A stretch of DNA of 64,000 bases from Hemerocallis citrina (taxonomy: Eukaryota; Streptophyta; Magnoliopsida; Asparagales; Asphodelaceae). Where the stretch lies: positions 992,001 through 1,056,000 of the forward strand of contig JACEHZ010000372.1 in assembly GCA_017893485.1 (NCBI GenBank), written 5' to 3'. The notes beneath the pieces were generated by a model that searched no databases, was not told the origin of the DNA, and saw only the letters and a list, made by a program, of their open reading frames with translations. Below, in pieces: positions 33,179 through 46,155 of this stretch. Numbering within the stretch: the first letter of the stretch is position 1; each line of letters opens with the position of its first letter. The position numbers were made by a program, and so were the translations under genes.

Positions 33179-34835
33179 ATTTTCCTCCTGAAGAACAGTC
33201 ATCTATTCAAGTAAGTGAAACTGATTTAATTGTGGGCGAGAAACATAAGGCTAAATTTGAAAAATCACCTATAGAAGTATGTCCAACAAATTCAACAAAT
33301 TTTGAAAAAGAAAATATTTTTGAACATGTTATGTATTTGGATGCTGAACCTTCTATTTATTCATTTTTGCAGCATAAAATTCAACGAGGTGGGGGAATCA
33401 AAGACATCATCATTACGAAGAAAATGCCTCAAATTGGAGCTTGAACCTGATCCACGTCAAAATAGAAAAATTAGAAAGGATGTTTTAATGTTGTTGGATC
33501 TTGGCGTTACATAATCATCTCACCCCCATGTCTGGCTGAAGACTTAAAACTTAGCACTTCTTGGGAGGCAACCCATGTTTTCTTTTATTGCATTTAGTTT
33601 TGATTTATCTTTTAGTTTATTTTATTTTGATTTTTGATTTTATCTTGTAGGATTGCACAAATTTTGAAAGTCGCCAGGCGGAGCTGTTTTGAACACCTTC
33701 ATTGATGGCTGTTTTTGAGCAGTATGAAGTCAGAATCTGGAAAGTGATTCAAAGAGAAGTTGTAGACAATTGTCTTAGCTTTCCAACAAAAAAAAAAATC
33801 AGCCCATTTCGACATCTACAGCTCCAGATATCGCCAAAATACTAAACGCTGCGCGTGCAGAAATTTAAAGACGACTCAGAGGAGAAATTCTAAACTTTTT
33901 GCATTCTTTTTGTTTTTCTTTTTCTTTCCCATTGAGGACAATGTGATATTCAAGTTTGGGGGAAAGGTTTACAAATTTATGATTTATTTTTAGAAAAGAA
34001 AAACAAAATTTTAGAAGGATTTCAATTAAGCTCATCATTACACTTTTGTTTATTATTGTGATGAGCATTGAAATAATTTTTTTGGGATAAACAATTTTTT
34101 TTTTATAAAGCAATATTAAGCATACTTATTTACTTTAGGATTATTGAGTTTCAAAATTCCTTACAAAATTGTGTGAGTCATGCTATTATACATAAAAGAC
34201 AAATGTGATGTTTTTTCTCATGATTATTCCCTTTGATCTAGTCCTAAACTGAGTTTAAGTAAATAGAGTAATAATGAAAAAAAAAAGAAAAAAAAATTTA
34301 ATAAATTTATGAATAAAGTCAATCTACTCCAATGTTTTGAGTTGCTTAGTAACTAGGGGTATTCATCACAAATGTTTACTTTTACGTAAACCGGCAACTT
34401 GAAATATGAGTATGCAAAGCACTTTAAGGTTGTGACTTGTTGAGTAACCGGGTGAATTCATCACAAATGTTTTGCATTCGCATCAAAAGGCAAGTGACAA
34501 CTAGAGAAGAGACCAAAAAAAAAAAAACTCTAGTTTGCTACTCGGTTTGTAGTAGAGAGAAGGGATAATCACAGATTAAGTTATTGCATACTACAATTAC
34601 ATTAATTGCATGACAAATGCGATTGGGTTGGGAATTATGAATAAATAATTGCACTGGAGAAAGTGGGTATGCTTAGTTTTACTTTATTTGCAATTGTTTA
34701 TATTTTTAATTGCAATTTTGATGCTTGCATGATAAGAATTCTTAGTGTGATGGGTTGAGTCCACTATTATTATTCCCTTGTTAATGATTCTACTTTTTGC
34801 TCGAGGACAAGCAAAATCTTAAGTTTGGGGGTATT
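33179..34835 (+). other. Element F noncoding tail and polypurine tract
   Basis: It contains 'gggaggcaacccatg' near 33565, typical just after pol in Athila-type elements, so the pol deletion lies between about 33178 and 33540. 'aagtttggggg' occurs twice: near 33953 and at 34821-34831, just before the 3' LTR, where it acts as polypurine tract. Two related segments of about 120 bp (34320-34440 and 34440-34560) contain 'gaattcatcacaaatgttt'-like text. No gene is seen. Confidence 0.7.
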
Positions 34836-35495
34836 TGATGTGTCTAATTTATATACAAATATTTGTACTCATTTACCTATTAAAATGGCTTGTTTTCGCT
34901 AATATTGTCTATAATTCATCATATTTCTATAAGATTTCATTTAATTAATAATTTTTAAAGAAATAATATTTTTGATGCAAAAAGTAAAGATTTGTGGAAA
35001 AAATCAACAAACAGAGTAAAATAATGGATTTATAAATTTTTATTGTTTTGTTGAGTTAAAAGTGCGACAAATAATTTTTAAAAGGATTTTTATACGCTAA
35101 TATGATTTATAGTTAGTTTAATTAATTTTAAACTAATTAAATTTATTTTATTTAAAACTCCTAATTTCAGGTATTATTTTGTGTATGCAGAAGCACGTGG
35201 TGGGCAGAAAAGGAAGAAAAGAAAGAAAGAGAAAGAAATAAATTCAGATCAATTAAAGGAAGGAAATAAAGAAAGAGTGTGGACTTTTCTGCAAAAAGTG
35301 AAAACCCTAACTCTATTCCCGTGCTCTATAAATGCAAACCAAAGGGAGAGAGGAGAAACTCAAGAGGTGACGGCTCATCATTTTAAAAAAAAAAAAGAGA
35401 GAGAGAGAGAGAAGATTCCTCTTCTTCTCTTCTCTCTGTCGACGCGCACAGAACAAAGAAGAGACAGTGGGACCCCCTCCACTGACGTGCGACAG
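34836..35495 (+). repeat. Element F 3' LTR, truncated
   Basis: Matches the first 660 bp of the 5' LTR and then breaks at 'gcgacag', continuing into E sequence beginning with its CAGTCGACCG motif. Confidence 0.9.
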
Positions 35496-35498
35496 GTA

Positions 35499-36132
35499 CA
35501 GTCGACCGATCACATCGAACAGTCGACTGGACTAAGAAAATGAAATATGTACAGTTTGAATCTTAATGAGGTGGTATGATTAATGTTATGCTATTCTAGC
35601 ATGCTGAATTAGAATGAATGTTTATTTCTATAGAAAAATGATGGTTATGGAAAATACCCCTTTTCTTTGAAATCGTGGCTGTGTGGTAAATACTAGTCGT
35701 AAGAATGCATTTTCGTAAACAAATGATTGATAGCTTCATGTGTAATAAATTAATAAAATAGAAGTTTTTATAAAGTAATTGATCATTGTGAAATATGGGT
35801 TTACTGTAAATTTTAAGTAGATTGCAAATTGGAAAGTTACATTTCAAAAAGAAGAAAAATATATTTTGAGACTTGAAAAACCCTGTAGCACAGCCGACTG
35901 ATTATAGGTAACAGTCGACTGTTCTGGTCATTTTGATTGAGACTTGAGAAACATCGCAGCACAGCCGACTGATCACAATTAACAGTCGAATGTCCTGATC
36001 GTTTATTTTGAATTCAAAATCATAGCGGAACAGCCGACTGGCCATATGAGACAGTCGACTCCTCCGTTTATTTTATTCTCGAGCTTTAGAAACTCGCGGA
36101 ACAGCCGACTGGTCATGGTTAACAGTCGACTG
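35499..36132 (+). repeat. Array of paired CAGYCGACTG arms (element E)
   Basis: Five pairs start at 35499/35520, 35891/35912, 35962/35983, 36031/36052 and 36102/36123. Within each pair the two 10-bp arms start exactly 21 bp apart. The last four pairs recur every 69-71 bp. The first arm is mostly CAGCCGACTG and the second CAGTCGACTG, so each pair could fold as a hairpin with an 11-nt loop or offer two palindromic protein sites two helical turns apart. Confidence 0.85.
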
Positions 36133-37493
36133 TCCTGAAGTTTCAAATGATATATGTATTTTTGGGAGAAAATCTCTATAACCTGAGGCTTTATATAAGT
36201 GAGACTATTTTACAAGAGGAACATTTTTATTAACTCAAATTGTTTCTTTAAGAAATTTCGAATGGATTGTTTAAGAAGCTTAAATTGAGATTTTGGTAAC
36301 GAGAAATTTGAAAGGTGTGAATTGTGAAATAATCGAAAATATGAACTGAGGATTTGGAATGGATTGAAATAGAATTATGTGAGCTTATGAATGTGACATG
36401 CTTCATTTTCCAAGTATCTATGCATTGAATTATTGAATGTGATGAGTTATGAAAGATGTGAATACATGATTATTATGCTTTTGAAACATGAATGGTGATT
36501 AATCATGAAAAGGTCTTATGAGTATGACATTGTAATTATGAGTTGAAATTGATAATTAGGGTATAGCCAAGCCTTATACCGGCAGAGAAATGAATTGAAA
36601 TGGAATTTGAAATGAAAAGACCAAGGTTGGTCATGTGAAATTGAATGAATAAGACCGGTATAACGGAAGTGCTACATTCTAAGAGATTGATTTTATTCAT
36701 GATTCAATTAAATTAAGGATTAGATACATAGTGGAAATGTGATGAAAGTAAGAGAAAAACATGAGTATGAGGGCCATTGGATTGGCGGCGTAGGAGTATT
36801 CACAGGCTGTCTTCACGATGCATCGTGACATGACGTGGATACTGCTCTAGAGTACCGTCCCGGTGGCGACGCTCGTAGGATGTTTGGTGACTGCGGGTGG
36901 TATCATGTCCCATGACGGAGGCTGAATTGACCACAGGCTGTCTTCACGATGCGTCGTGACATGACGTGGGATTCTCCTCCAGGCTGTCTGGACATGAGCT
37001 CGTAACTCATAGAACACCTAGGATACTTACCGTAGTTACAGTAGTAGATTAAGACATGACGAGGGATTGAACCCTATAAGATGAAGAACGATTAAGGGCT
37101 TGCCCTCGGACCTATGTAGTATGGGATGCATAGAATCCAAACAAGTTCTGGCATAGAGAGGATGGCCATGTATAATTTTTGTCGGTTGAATAAACTGACG
37201 TACCCACAGTTTTGTATGCAGGATAAATGGCTTGATAAAGATTAAAGGAGAACTGATGCTCATAGATAATTCGTTGTTGTATCTTTGTATAATGTTGTAA
37301 ACTGCTTCTGCTGTCATTACATGTAAATTATTTGTGATATATGCTTCCGCTGTAAAATGTAAAGTGTAAAAATCTCATGTAACTCTGATGTAAAGTGAAA
37401 AGTTTTTTATTTCCTTGTAAAATTGTACTAAATGAAGTGTAAAGATCCGTAGAATCTCGAATTCAGTTGTATTTTGGAATTCGGGGTGTTACA
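36133..37493 (+). other. Distal part of solo LTR E
   Basis: AT-rich. Duplicated phrases 'cacaggctgtcttcacgatg' (near 36798 and 36933) are present. Text near 37070-37145 is shared with the decayed LTR at 2000-2090. The end is GGGGTGTTACA. No gene. Confidence 0.6.
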
Positions 37494-40400
37494 AGAGGCC
37501 ATCCCGTCGTCTTATCATCTGAAAATGAAGTTCCCCACCAAGTCAAGTGTAGGGGAAGTAAGAGGTAGTCAAGAGATGGCCCACAAGTGTTACATGACCC
37601 TTGAGATCCCCCAGGGGAACACCCAACCTATGTCCGAACCGGTGGATGAGCTGGAGGAAGTGCTCTTTTCCGAGCAAGATCCGAACGGCAAGTTCTTTAT
37701 CAGCAAGACCCTCCCATCTGCCCTATGTTCCGACATAGTCCAATGCATCAGGAAGAACCATGACCTGTTCGCCTGGTCGGCTGCTGATATGCCAGGAATT
37801 TCCGAGGAGCTCCTCGTCCACCACCTAAGCATTGCTCCGGGGTCCAAACCGGTCCAACAGAAGAGGCGCAAATTCGCCCTTGAGCGCCAGCAAGCTATAA
37901 AGGAAGAAGTGGACAAGCTCCTCAAGGCATACAAGAAGTCAACTATCCCGAATGGCTCTCCAATGTTGTTATGGTTAAGAAGACCAACGAGAGCTGGAGA
38001 ATTTGCATCGACTTCACAGACCTGAACAAAGCATGCCCAAAGGATCCTTTCCCTCTCCCCAGTATCGACACCTTGATCGACGCTACTTTGGGCCATGAGC
38101 TGCTAGCTTTATGGTCGCCTTCTCTGGATACAATCAAATTAGAATGTTCCCCCCGGATATCCCAAAGACCTCCTTCGTCACCGATCAAGGGCTCTATTGC
38201 TACAGGGTAATGCCCTTCGGGCTGAAAAATTCTGGTGCCACCTACTAGCGCCTAGTCAATAAGGTCTTCCAGAATCAGATTGGCCGCAACATGGAAGTGT
38301 ATGTTGATGATATGCTAGTTAAAAGCATCCATAGGGCCGACCATGTTGCCGATCTCCAAGAAGCATTCGATGTGTTGAGGAAGCATGATATGAGGCTCAA
38401 CCCGAACAAGTGTGCGTTCAGAGTCTCGTCGGGAAAGTTCCTAGGCTTCATGGTCAGCCAAAGAGGAATCGAAGTCAACCCCGAGAAGATCAAAGCCATA
38501 CTGGACATGGCACCCCCTACAAGTGTGAAAGAGGTTCAGAAGCTTACGGGGAGCCTCGCGGCCATAGGGTGCTTCCTGTCAAAATCAGGAGAAAAGTGTC
38601 TTCCTTTCTTTAAGGCCCTCAGGGGGCTAAGGGCTTCCAGTGGGGCCAACAGCAGCAAGAATCATTCGATCAGCTAAAGGCCTATCTGGTCAATCCCCCT
38701 CTCCTCTGCAAGCCTATCCCCGGGGAGACACTCTACCTCTACCTAGCTGCCTCTGAGCAAACCCTCAGCGTTGTACTAGTGAAGGAAGAAGACAAGGCTT
38801 AGAAGCCTATCTATTACGTGAGCAAGGTACTTCAGGATGTCGAGCTCCGTTATCCAAAATTGGAGAAGATGGCATATGCCTTGGTTATGGCAGCCAGAAA
38901 GCTCCGCCCTTATTTTCAATCCCACTCGGTGATCATTCCTACCGACCAGCCGCTTAAGCAAGTCTTACACAAACCCGAGACCTCAGGCTGTCTGATGAAA
39001 TGGTCGATCGAGCTGAGTCAGCATGGCATATCTTACCAGCCTCGGACCGCAATCAAGGCTCAAGCCTTAGCTGAATTTATTATTGAGAGCACCATCCCAG
39101 AAGTCAGTCAAGCAGCGAACGGGCCTCCCATCTGGACAGTATATGTAGACGGGTCCTCTTGCACCGAAGGGAGCAGAGCCGGGGTCATTTTGGGTGCCCA
39201 GATGACTTCGTTCTCCAATACTCCCTCCGCATCAACTTTAAGGACTCCAACAACGAAGCGGAGTATGAAGCCCTTATAGCCGGCCTCAATATGGCTCGCA
39301 AGGCAGGGGCACAACGTCTCTGAATATTCAGTGATTCGCAGCTGGTGGTGAATCAAGTCTTAGGGGAGTACGAAGCGCGAGACGACCGAATGGCTAAGTA
39401 CCTAGCCAAGGTCCAAAGTCTCATGGCTTCATTCAAAGAGGCACAAATTCAGCGGATCCCTAGAGAAAAAAATTCCCAAGCAGATGCCCTCTCCAAATTG
39501 GCCTCCTCCTCTCTTCAAGGTCTCAAGCAGACCGTCCTGATTAAAGTGCTCCTAAGACCAAGCATAGAAGAAGAAGCCCCCGAATCGATGGAGTCGCTGC
39601 CCGTCCAACTTCGGGATAACTGGATGAAACTTTTGATAGAATTCCTCAGGGATGGGATCCTCTTCGAAGACCCTAAAGAATCTCGACGAGTCCGAACGAG
39701 AGCGGAGCGGTACACCCTTGTTGAAGGAGTCTTGTACAAACGCTCCTACACCTAAGTAGACGGCAGACCTTCCTTGAGATGTCTCTCCCCAGAAGAAGCC
39801 TTGTATGCCTTGCAAGAACTTCACGAAGGCATAGGCAGAGCACATTCAGGGTCCAGGTCCCTCGCCAGGAAAGTTCTGAACTACGGGTATTTTTGGCCTA
39901 CCCTACTTCGAGATGCCGAGCAACACGTCTAGCAATGTAGCCCTTGTCAGCAGTTCTCCAATATCCGTTGCCTACCCCAAGCACAACTCACCTCTCTCTC
40001 AAGCCCGATTCCCTTCGTAATGTGGGGGATGGACTTGCTAGGTCCGTTCCCACCAGCTCCAGGCCAGTTCAAATTCCTAGTCGTGGCAATCGACTATTTC
40101 TCCAAATGGATCGAGGCCGAGCCATTGGCTACCATTACTGAGAACAAAGTGCTGCAGTTCTTCTGGAGAAATGTAATTTTTTTGTTCGGCGTACCTCGGG
40201 TCCTAATAACAGATAATAGAACACAGTTTACAGGGGCAGCTTTTCGATCTTTATATGAAGACCTCGGCATCCAGCAACGTTTCTCCTCCGTCTCCCATCC
40301 TCATTCAAATGGCCAAGTAGAGAACGCCAACAGGAAGATCCTCTCCAGAATCAAGAAGAGGCTAGATAAGTCGGCCAAAGGCTTATGGCCGGAACAACTC

Positions 40401-40874
40401 CCTAACGTATTGTGGAAATACCGCACTACGAAACGGACCCCCACAGGAGAGTCGTCATTCAATCTCACTTATGGGTTCGAGGCTGTAATTCCCTTGGAAG
40501 TCGATCTACCGTCTCCTCGACTTATGGCCTATGAAGAAGAGCAGAATGTCGGAGAGCTTCGGGCAAATTTGGACCTAATTGACGAGCTCCGTGAAAGGGC
40601 TTCCATCCGCCAGCAAAGTTATCAAAAAAAGATTGAGCAGGCCTACAACAAAAGGGTTCGTCCTTCAGATCTCAAGGAAGGGGACTTGGTCCTCAGAAAG
40701 CTAGCTATCTCGTTCCCTAGTCAAAAGAGTAAGCTAGCTCCGAATTGGGAAGGACCGTACAAAGTTTCCAAAGTAGTCCATCTCGGAGCGTATCGTCTAG
40801 AGGACCTTGAAGGCAGAGAGATACCCAGAACCTGGAATGCCAACCATTTACTGAAGTACCGAGAGAGCGCCTGA
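37494..40874 (+). pseudogene. Element C pol (RT, dual RNase H, integrase), decayed
   Basis: Picks up the polyprotein exactly after the E insertion (AIPSSYHLKMKFPT). The RT fingers are present (RICIDFTDLNKACPKDPF near 38000) after a frameshift near 37930. Another shift near 38110 and a TAG near 38247 precede the catalytic YVDDM (near 38303). The first RNase H has a TAG near 38800. The second RNase H (VYVDGSSCTEGS near 39150, NNEAEYEAL near 39250, SDSQLVVNQ) carries further shifts. Integrase is open from 40020 to 40874 with MWGMD, ITDN(R)TQF, NGQVENANR and NWEGPYKV, but its zinc-binding part has a TAG near 39930. The order and residues equal those of A. This copy is inactive. Confidence 0.9.
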
Positions 40875-40993
40875 ATGCCTCTTCGAGTACCTTCAAATGT
40901 CGAGCCATTCCTATCATTTTATTTGTATTTTCTTCTTTGCTTCCTCATTGTAATAACGGCTTGCAACTTAGAAGCAGCCGATTAGCAGTTATC

Positions 40994-40999
40994 AATAAA
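40994..40999 (+). promoter_or_regulatory. Candidate poly(A) signal just after pol (element C)
   Basis: AATAAA in 'ttatcaataaagaacttc'. The setting ('aacggcttgc', then the signal, then a T-rich stretch) is the same as in A at 13562. Confidence 0.45.
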
Positions 41000-41079
41000 G
41001 AACTTCTTTTCTCCCATATTTTCCTTGTAATTATTTGTATCTCTCTATTTAAGGCCCTTAATTGCTCTTACTCAAACGA

Positions 41080-41640
41080 CATGTTTGGAGTCCAAAACTT
41101 GGTTCGATTCCGCTTCGCAAGCTCACTCTTAAGCGAGCTAGAAGTGGTTCGCCATTCGGAACTGCTCCCACAACCGTTGAAACTTACTCAAACGACGTGT
41201 TCGGAGTCCAAAACTTGGCTCGATTCCGCTTCACAAGCTCGATCTTAAGTGGGCTAGAAGTGGTTCACCATTCGGAACTGCTCCCACAACCGTTGAGTGT
41301 TCGGAGTCCAAAACTTGGCTCGATTCTGCTTCGCAAGCTCGCTCTTAAGCGGGCTAGAAGTGGTTCGTCCTTCAGAACTGCTCCCACAACTATTGAAACT
41401 TACTCAAACGACGTGTTCGGAGTCCAAAACTTGGCTCGATTCTGCTTCGCAAGCTCGCTCTTAAGCGGGCTAGAAGTGGTTCGCCATTCGGAACTGCTCC
41501 CACAACCGTTGAAACTTACTCAAACGACGTGTTCGGAGTCCAAAACTTGGTTCGAGTCCGCTTTGCAAGCTCGCTCTTAAGCGAGCTAGAAGTGGTTCGC
41601 CATTTGGAACTGCTCCCACAACCGTTGAAATTTACTCGGA
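41080..41640 (+). repeat. Tandem repeat, five units of 105-120 bp (element C)
   Basis: Units carry 'ggagtccaaaacttggctcg' and 'ggaactgctcccacaaccgt' and start near 41080, 41193, 41298, 41407 and 41522. They are homologous to the array at 13629-14070 in A. Confidence 0.9.
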
Positions 41641-41819
41641 CGACGCATTCGGAATCTAGTCCACTGGGCTGGATAACTGATGAAATTTCTACAACGATAC
41701 TAGCCATAGGAGAAGAATACTTGGAGTGCTTGAATGAATGCCCCATTGCTTCACTTGGCTGGATAACCGATGAAGATATTCAGGCATACATTCCCGAGCG
41801 ACATGCATTCCGAGCTACG

Positions 41820-43530
41820 TATTGGAGAAAAACAACTTTCTCACCAAAATTCATGCAAGATCTCGATCAGACAGCACAGATTGGACCACGACCACAAAAT
41901 GACAAGATAGCATTTTCTCGAGATCCACACCGTCTTTCACATCAAGATCTGCGCCAGATCCCGTGATAAATGGCTCAGAACGCCCCACGTCCCTCGGAAT
42001 CCTAATATGAGCGACTAGCAATCCGAGCTGCGTATTGGAGAAAAACAACTTTCTCCTCAACAATCATGCAAGATCTTGATCAGACGGCTCAGATTGGACC
42101 ACGACCACAAAACAACAAGATAGCATTTTCTTGAGATCCACACCGTCTTTCACATCACGATCCGCACCAGATCCCGTGATGAATGGCTCAGATTGCCCCA
42201 CGTCCCTCGGAATCCTAATCCGAGCGACTGACGATCCGAGCTGCGTATTGGGGAAAAACAACTTTCTCCTCAACAATCGTGCAAGATCTTGATCAGACGA
42301 CTCAGATTGGACCACGACCACAAAACGACAAGATAGCGTTTTCTCGTGATCTAAACCTCTTACCTCGTGATTTGCACCATGATGAACGGCCCAGATCACC
42401 CTACGTCGCTCGGAATCCCAAACCGAGCAATTGGTGATCCGAGCCGCTCGTATGGAGAAAACAACACCGAACCACGTCGCTCGGAATCCTAATCCGAGCG
42501 ACTGGCGATCAGAGCCACTCACATGAAGAAAGTAGTGGTGAGCCACGTTGCTCGGAATCCGAGCAACTGGCGATCCGAGCTGCACATTTGAAGAAAAATG
42601 TCACCGAGCAACTCTAGCCGTCAGATTGTCTCAATGTTCACGCCGAAAGATGATGAGCGGCTCAGATCACGCCACGCCCACAAAACAACAAGATAGCATT
42701 TTTTCGTGATCTGAACCTTTATCCTCGTGATTTGCACCATGATGAACGGCTCTGATCACCCCACGTCGCTCGGAATCCCAATCTGAGCAACTAGTGATCC
42801 GAGCTGCTTATGTGGAGAAAATAGCGTCGAGCGACATCAACCGACAGATCTTCTCAAAATTCGTGCCTCGATCGGATGAATGGCTCAGATCACCCCACGT
42901 CGCTCGGAATCCCAATCCCAGCAACTGGTGATCCGAGCTGCTCATGTGGAGAAAATGGCGCCGAGCCACGTCGCTCGGAATCCAAGTAACTGGCAATCCG
43001 AGGTGCTTACGTGAAGAAAATAGCGCCGAGCGACACAGGCCGTTCGATCTCTCGGGATTACGCGCTGATGTGAGATGGGCGGCCCAGATTGCGCCACGTC
43101 ATAAATAAAATTAAAAATTAATTTTTTATTCAAATTATTTATTTAAAAATTGCGAAAAAATGATCAAAAATTCAGAAAAATTAATTAAAAACTCTAAAAA
43201 AATAATTATAAATTCGGGGAAATATTTTTAGCCCCGGGGTAAATAATTATTGTTTAGAATAAATTAATTAAGGCCCCCGAACAATGAATCACCGCTTCGC
43301 AAAATTAAATAAATGGTCCGAAACATAAAGAAAAATCTGGAAAAATCACCAAAAGTCCAGGAGAGCTCAAGAACAACCTTGAGCACACAACTAGCTCCGA
43401 AATTCACCATAATACCTCATACAAAGATTCGACACTCCTCATTTGGACTCCGATACAACTCCGCAAGCCATTAAAACAGTAAAACTACTCCTCAAAGGCC
43501 GATTAAACTCAGTCTTCGGGAGTGGGGGGC
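41820..43530 (+). repeat. Element C 3' noncoding region: repeated modules and polypurine tract
   Basis: At least four copies of a segment of about 210-220 bp contain 'gatctcgatcagac', 'acaagatagc(a/g)ttttct' and 'gatccgagct'. Then come units built on 'ccacgtcgctcggaatcc' (42360-43050), an AT-rich stretch, and the polypurine tract 'ggagtggggggctcg' just before 43534. No antisense gene is present. Confidence 0.8.
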
Positions 43531-43533
43531 TCG

Positions 43534-44080
43534 TGATATGGCTAAAAATAGGGTTAAATCGGAACCGTCCAAATCAGGCGCGAATCTTAAAGATCAGGGG
43601 TAAATGGTAATTTCGCCTGCAAGCAGGTCTGAAGTGGGTACTGGGTCCTTTTCCCAAAGGCCCAATAATCCACGAACGGATCCATCTCAACTGGGTGCGG
43701 GTTTCAGCCCGCAAGAAATCCGGTCCAGCTGGGTAGAATTAGGGTTTATGATTATACCTAATCAACGGCCCTGATTCACTTCTATCCATTCACTGGGAAA
43801 TAGGGATTTGATCTTATCCCCAAACTGGTCCCTAAGGCAGCTATAAATACTCCCTATCCCCCACTGTTAACAGGTAATCAATCTTTTGCCAGTAAAAGCT
43901 CATTCATAATCTTTCTGATTACTGACTTGAGCATCGGAGGATGCGTCGCCGGGATCAACCCCGGTGTTTCGCACTTTTTGCAAGTGAACGGCGGGAGATC
44001 ACGGTCAAACTCCGGCGGATAGGTTTCAGGTTTGACTATTCGACATCCCAAAGAATCCACAAATTCTATCTGTTTGCCCC

Positions 44081-44103
<23 letters not shown>
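43534..44103 (+). repeat. Element C 3' LTR
   Basis: 570 bp, TGATATGGCT...GCGGTAACA, followed by TCCAT (TSD). Confidence 0.93.
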
Positions 44104-45002
<899 letters not shown>

Positions 45003-45076
45003 TGGAGATGCGGGGTATCGATTCCCCGTACCTCTCGCATGCTAAGCGAGCGCTCTACCATCTGAGCTACATCCCC
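45003..45076 (-). tRNA. tRNA-Ala (anticodon AGC)
   Basis: The minus strand folds as a cloverleaf. The acceptor GGGGATG pairs with CATCTCC and includes the G3:U70 pair that defines alanine tRNA; the discriminator is A. The D-arm is GCTC/GAGC. The anticodon arm is CTCGC/GCGAG with loop TTAGCAT (anticodon AGC). The T-arm is CGGGG/CCCCG. Box A and box B type promoter sequences (TAGCTCAGATGG, GGAATCGATACC) are internal. A run of six T on the minus strand, 3 nt past the gene end, is the Pol III terminator. Oddity: the T loop counts eight bases (AATCGATA) instead of seven, so function is likely but not certain. There is no intron. Confidence 0.9.
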
Positions 45077-46155
45077 TTACGGCAAGTTGTAAAACTTTTA
45101 TTTTACTTAATACTACACAATGCTAAAATTTATTTCTGCTATTATTCTTAGGAAAAAAAATTATTTCCATTATTTGAAGGTCTAAGCAGCAACTGACATA
45201 AAAGAAGAAAAATAAAACATTAAACTTCGATTAGATCAGCTTTCTCTTATTGCATATCACAACTAGAATTACTCTGTTCTTCCTTTCACACAACTCAACC
45301 GCTCAGTACTCCTTTTGTTTCTAAGATAAGACATTCTTCTTATGCAAAGAGCAACGTAGACTATGTACTAAACACTCGGTACAATTTGGTTGTTCATGAA
45401 GCGGTGACGGGATCATTTTTTTCTTTAAAAAAAAATTTGGTTGTTCAAATTTGGGTTGGATGTGTACTCTGGCCCCAAGCACAGAGCCATGTGTCCATGT
45501 ACGGTACATCTGAGTGCACAACCAGGTCAAGCACTACCTGACCCACAGCCATAAGGGTAACTTGGTAGACGATGTCGTTGCTGAATGCAGAGGAAATTTC
45601 ATTACTGGTTTGATATTTTATTTTCATTCTTATAACATAATAACTTCCTCCCTTTTTATCTACTTGGTAGAACAAAATGAGGGAGGGATGTAGGGTTTAA
45701 TTTTGGTATAAATGTTTGAATTTATTCTACAAGTGCAATGCACATTTATTAGGTTAAATTTAGTCGACACGTGCATTGCACGAATTTATTTGGTTACAAT
45801 GCACCTGTTTGTTTGGTTACACAACCCCAACTCTCTCATTAGGTAGCATCCTTTTAACAAATATAAGATGCCTCAAGCTTCGGTACCGGAGTTTGAGATC
45901 TTCATGCAATTTATCGAAGGGGTGAAAAGGAAACGAAACAGAAATCGGTTGATCAAATATAAACCACTTTATCCAAACTCAATTTCATCTCACATCTCTT
46001 ATCTATTCCAAAATTACAGCAGTTAGAAGATTATCTAATAGAGCTCGGTGAAAACTGAGGCTCAAAATTTTTCCATATTTTTAATCTCATCAACCTATAA
46101 CATTAAATTGTGAAAGGATGTACATACAACAGAACAAACTTTTCAGCAAATAAAA
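45077..46155. other. Intergenic DNA, nothing recognised
   Basis: AT-rich. Short inverted words 'gtgcaatgcac' and 'gtgcattgcac' occur near 45740-45780. No gene or defined repeat. Confidence 0.5.

Larger units (their letters stand above)
29764..35495 (+). mobile_element. Element F: Athila-like gag-only LTR retrotransposon, 3'-truncated
   Basis: The 5' LTR is 29764-31580 (1817 bp, TGATG...CATCA). The 3' LTR starts at 34836 and breaks off at about 35495 after 660 bp, so no target duplication can be checked. Over the shared 660 bp I count about five substitutions plus one A-run length change, about 99% identity, making F the youngest insertion here. The interior holds a primer binding site, one gag gene and a long noncoding tail. 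Pol is absent, so F needs enzymes from another element. Confidence 0.9.
28800..37493 (+). mobile_element. Element E: solo LTR (about 3 kb), interrupted by element F
   Basis: The ends are TGTAATACCCCGA and TCGGGGTGTTACA, a near-perfect inverted terminal repeat with TG...CA, flanked by AGAGG. Apart from F, E consists of 28800-29763 and 35496-37493 and has no protein coding. It has a promoter-like TATAAATA at 29365-29372, followed by a leader. No second copy of its start or end is present inside, so it is best read as a solo LTR left by recombination between two LTRs, not a full element. The decayed LTR at 1-2616 is a relative. Sequence of E may have been lost where F's 3' end is truncated. Confidence 0.85.

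Noticed and set aside
28800..37493. E as a complete LTR retrotransposon
   Set aside because: No second LTR and no own coding sequence are found. The only gene inside belongs to F, which has its own LTRs and primer site.
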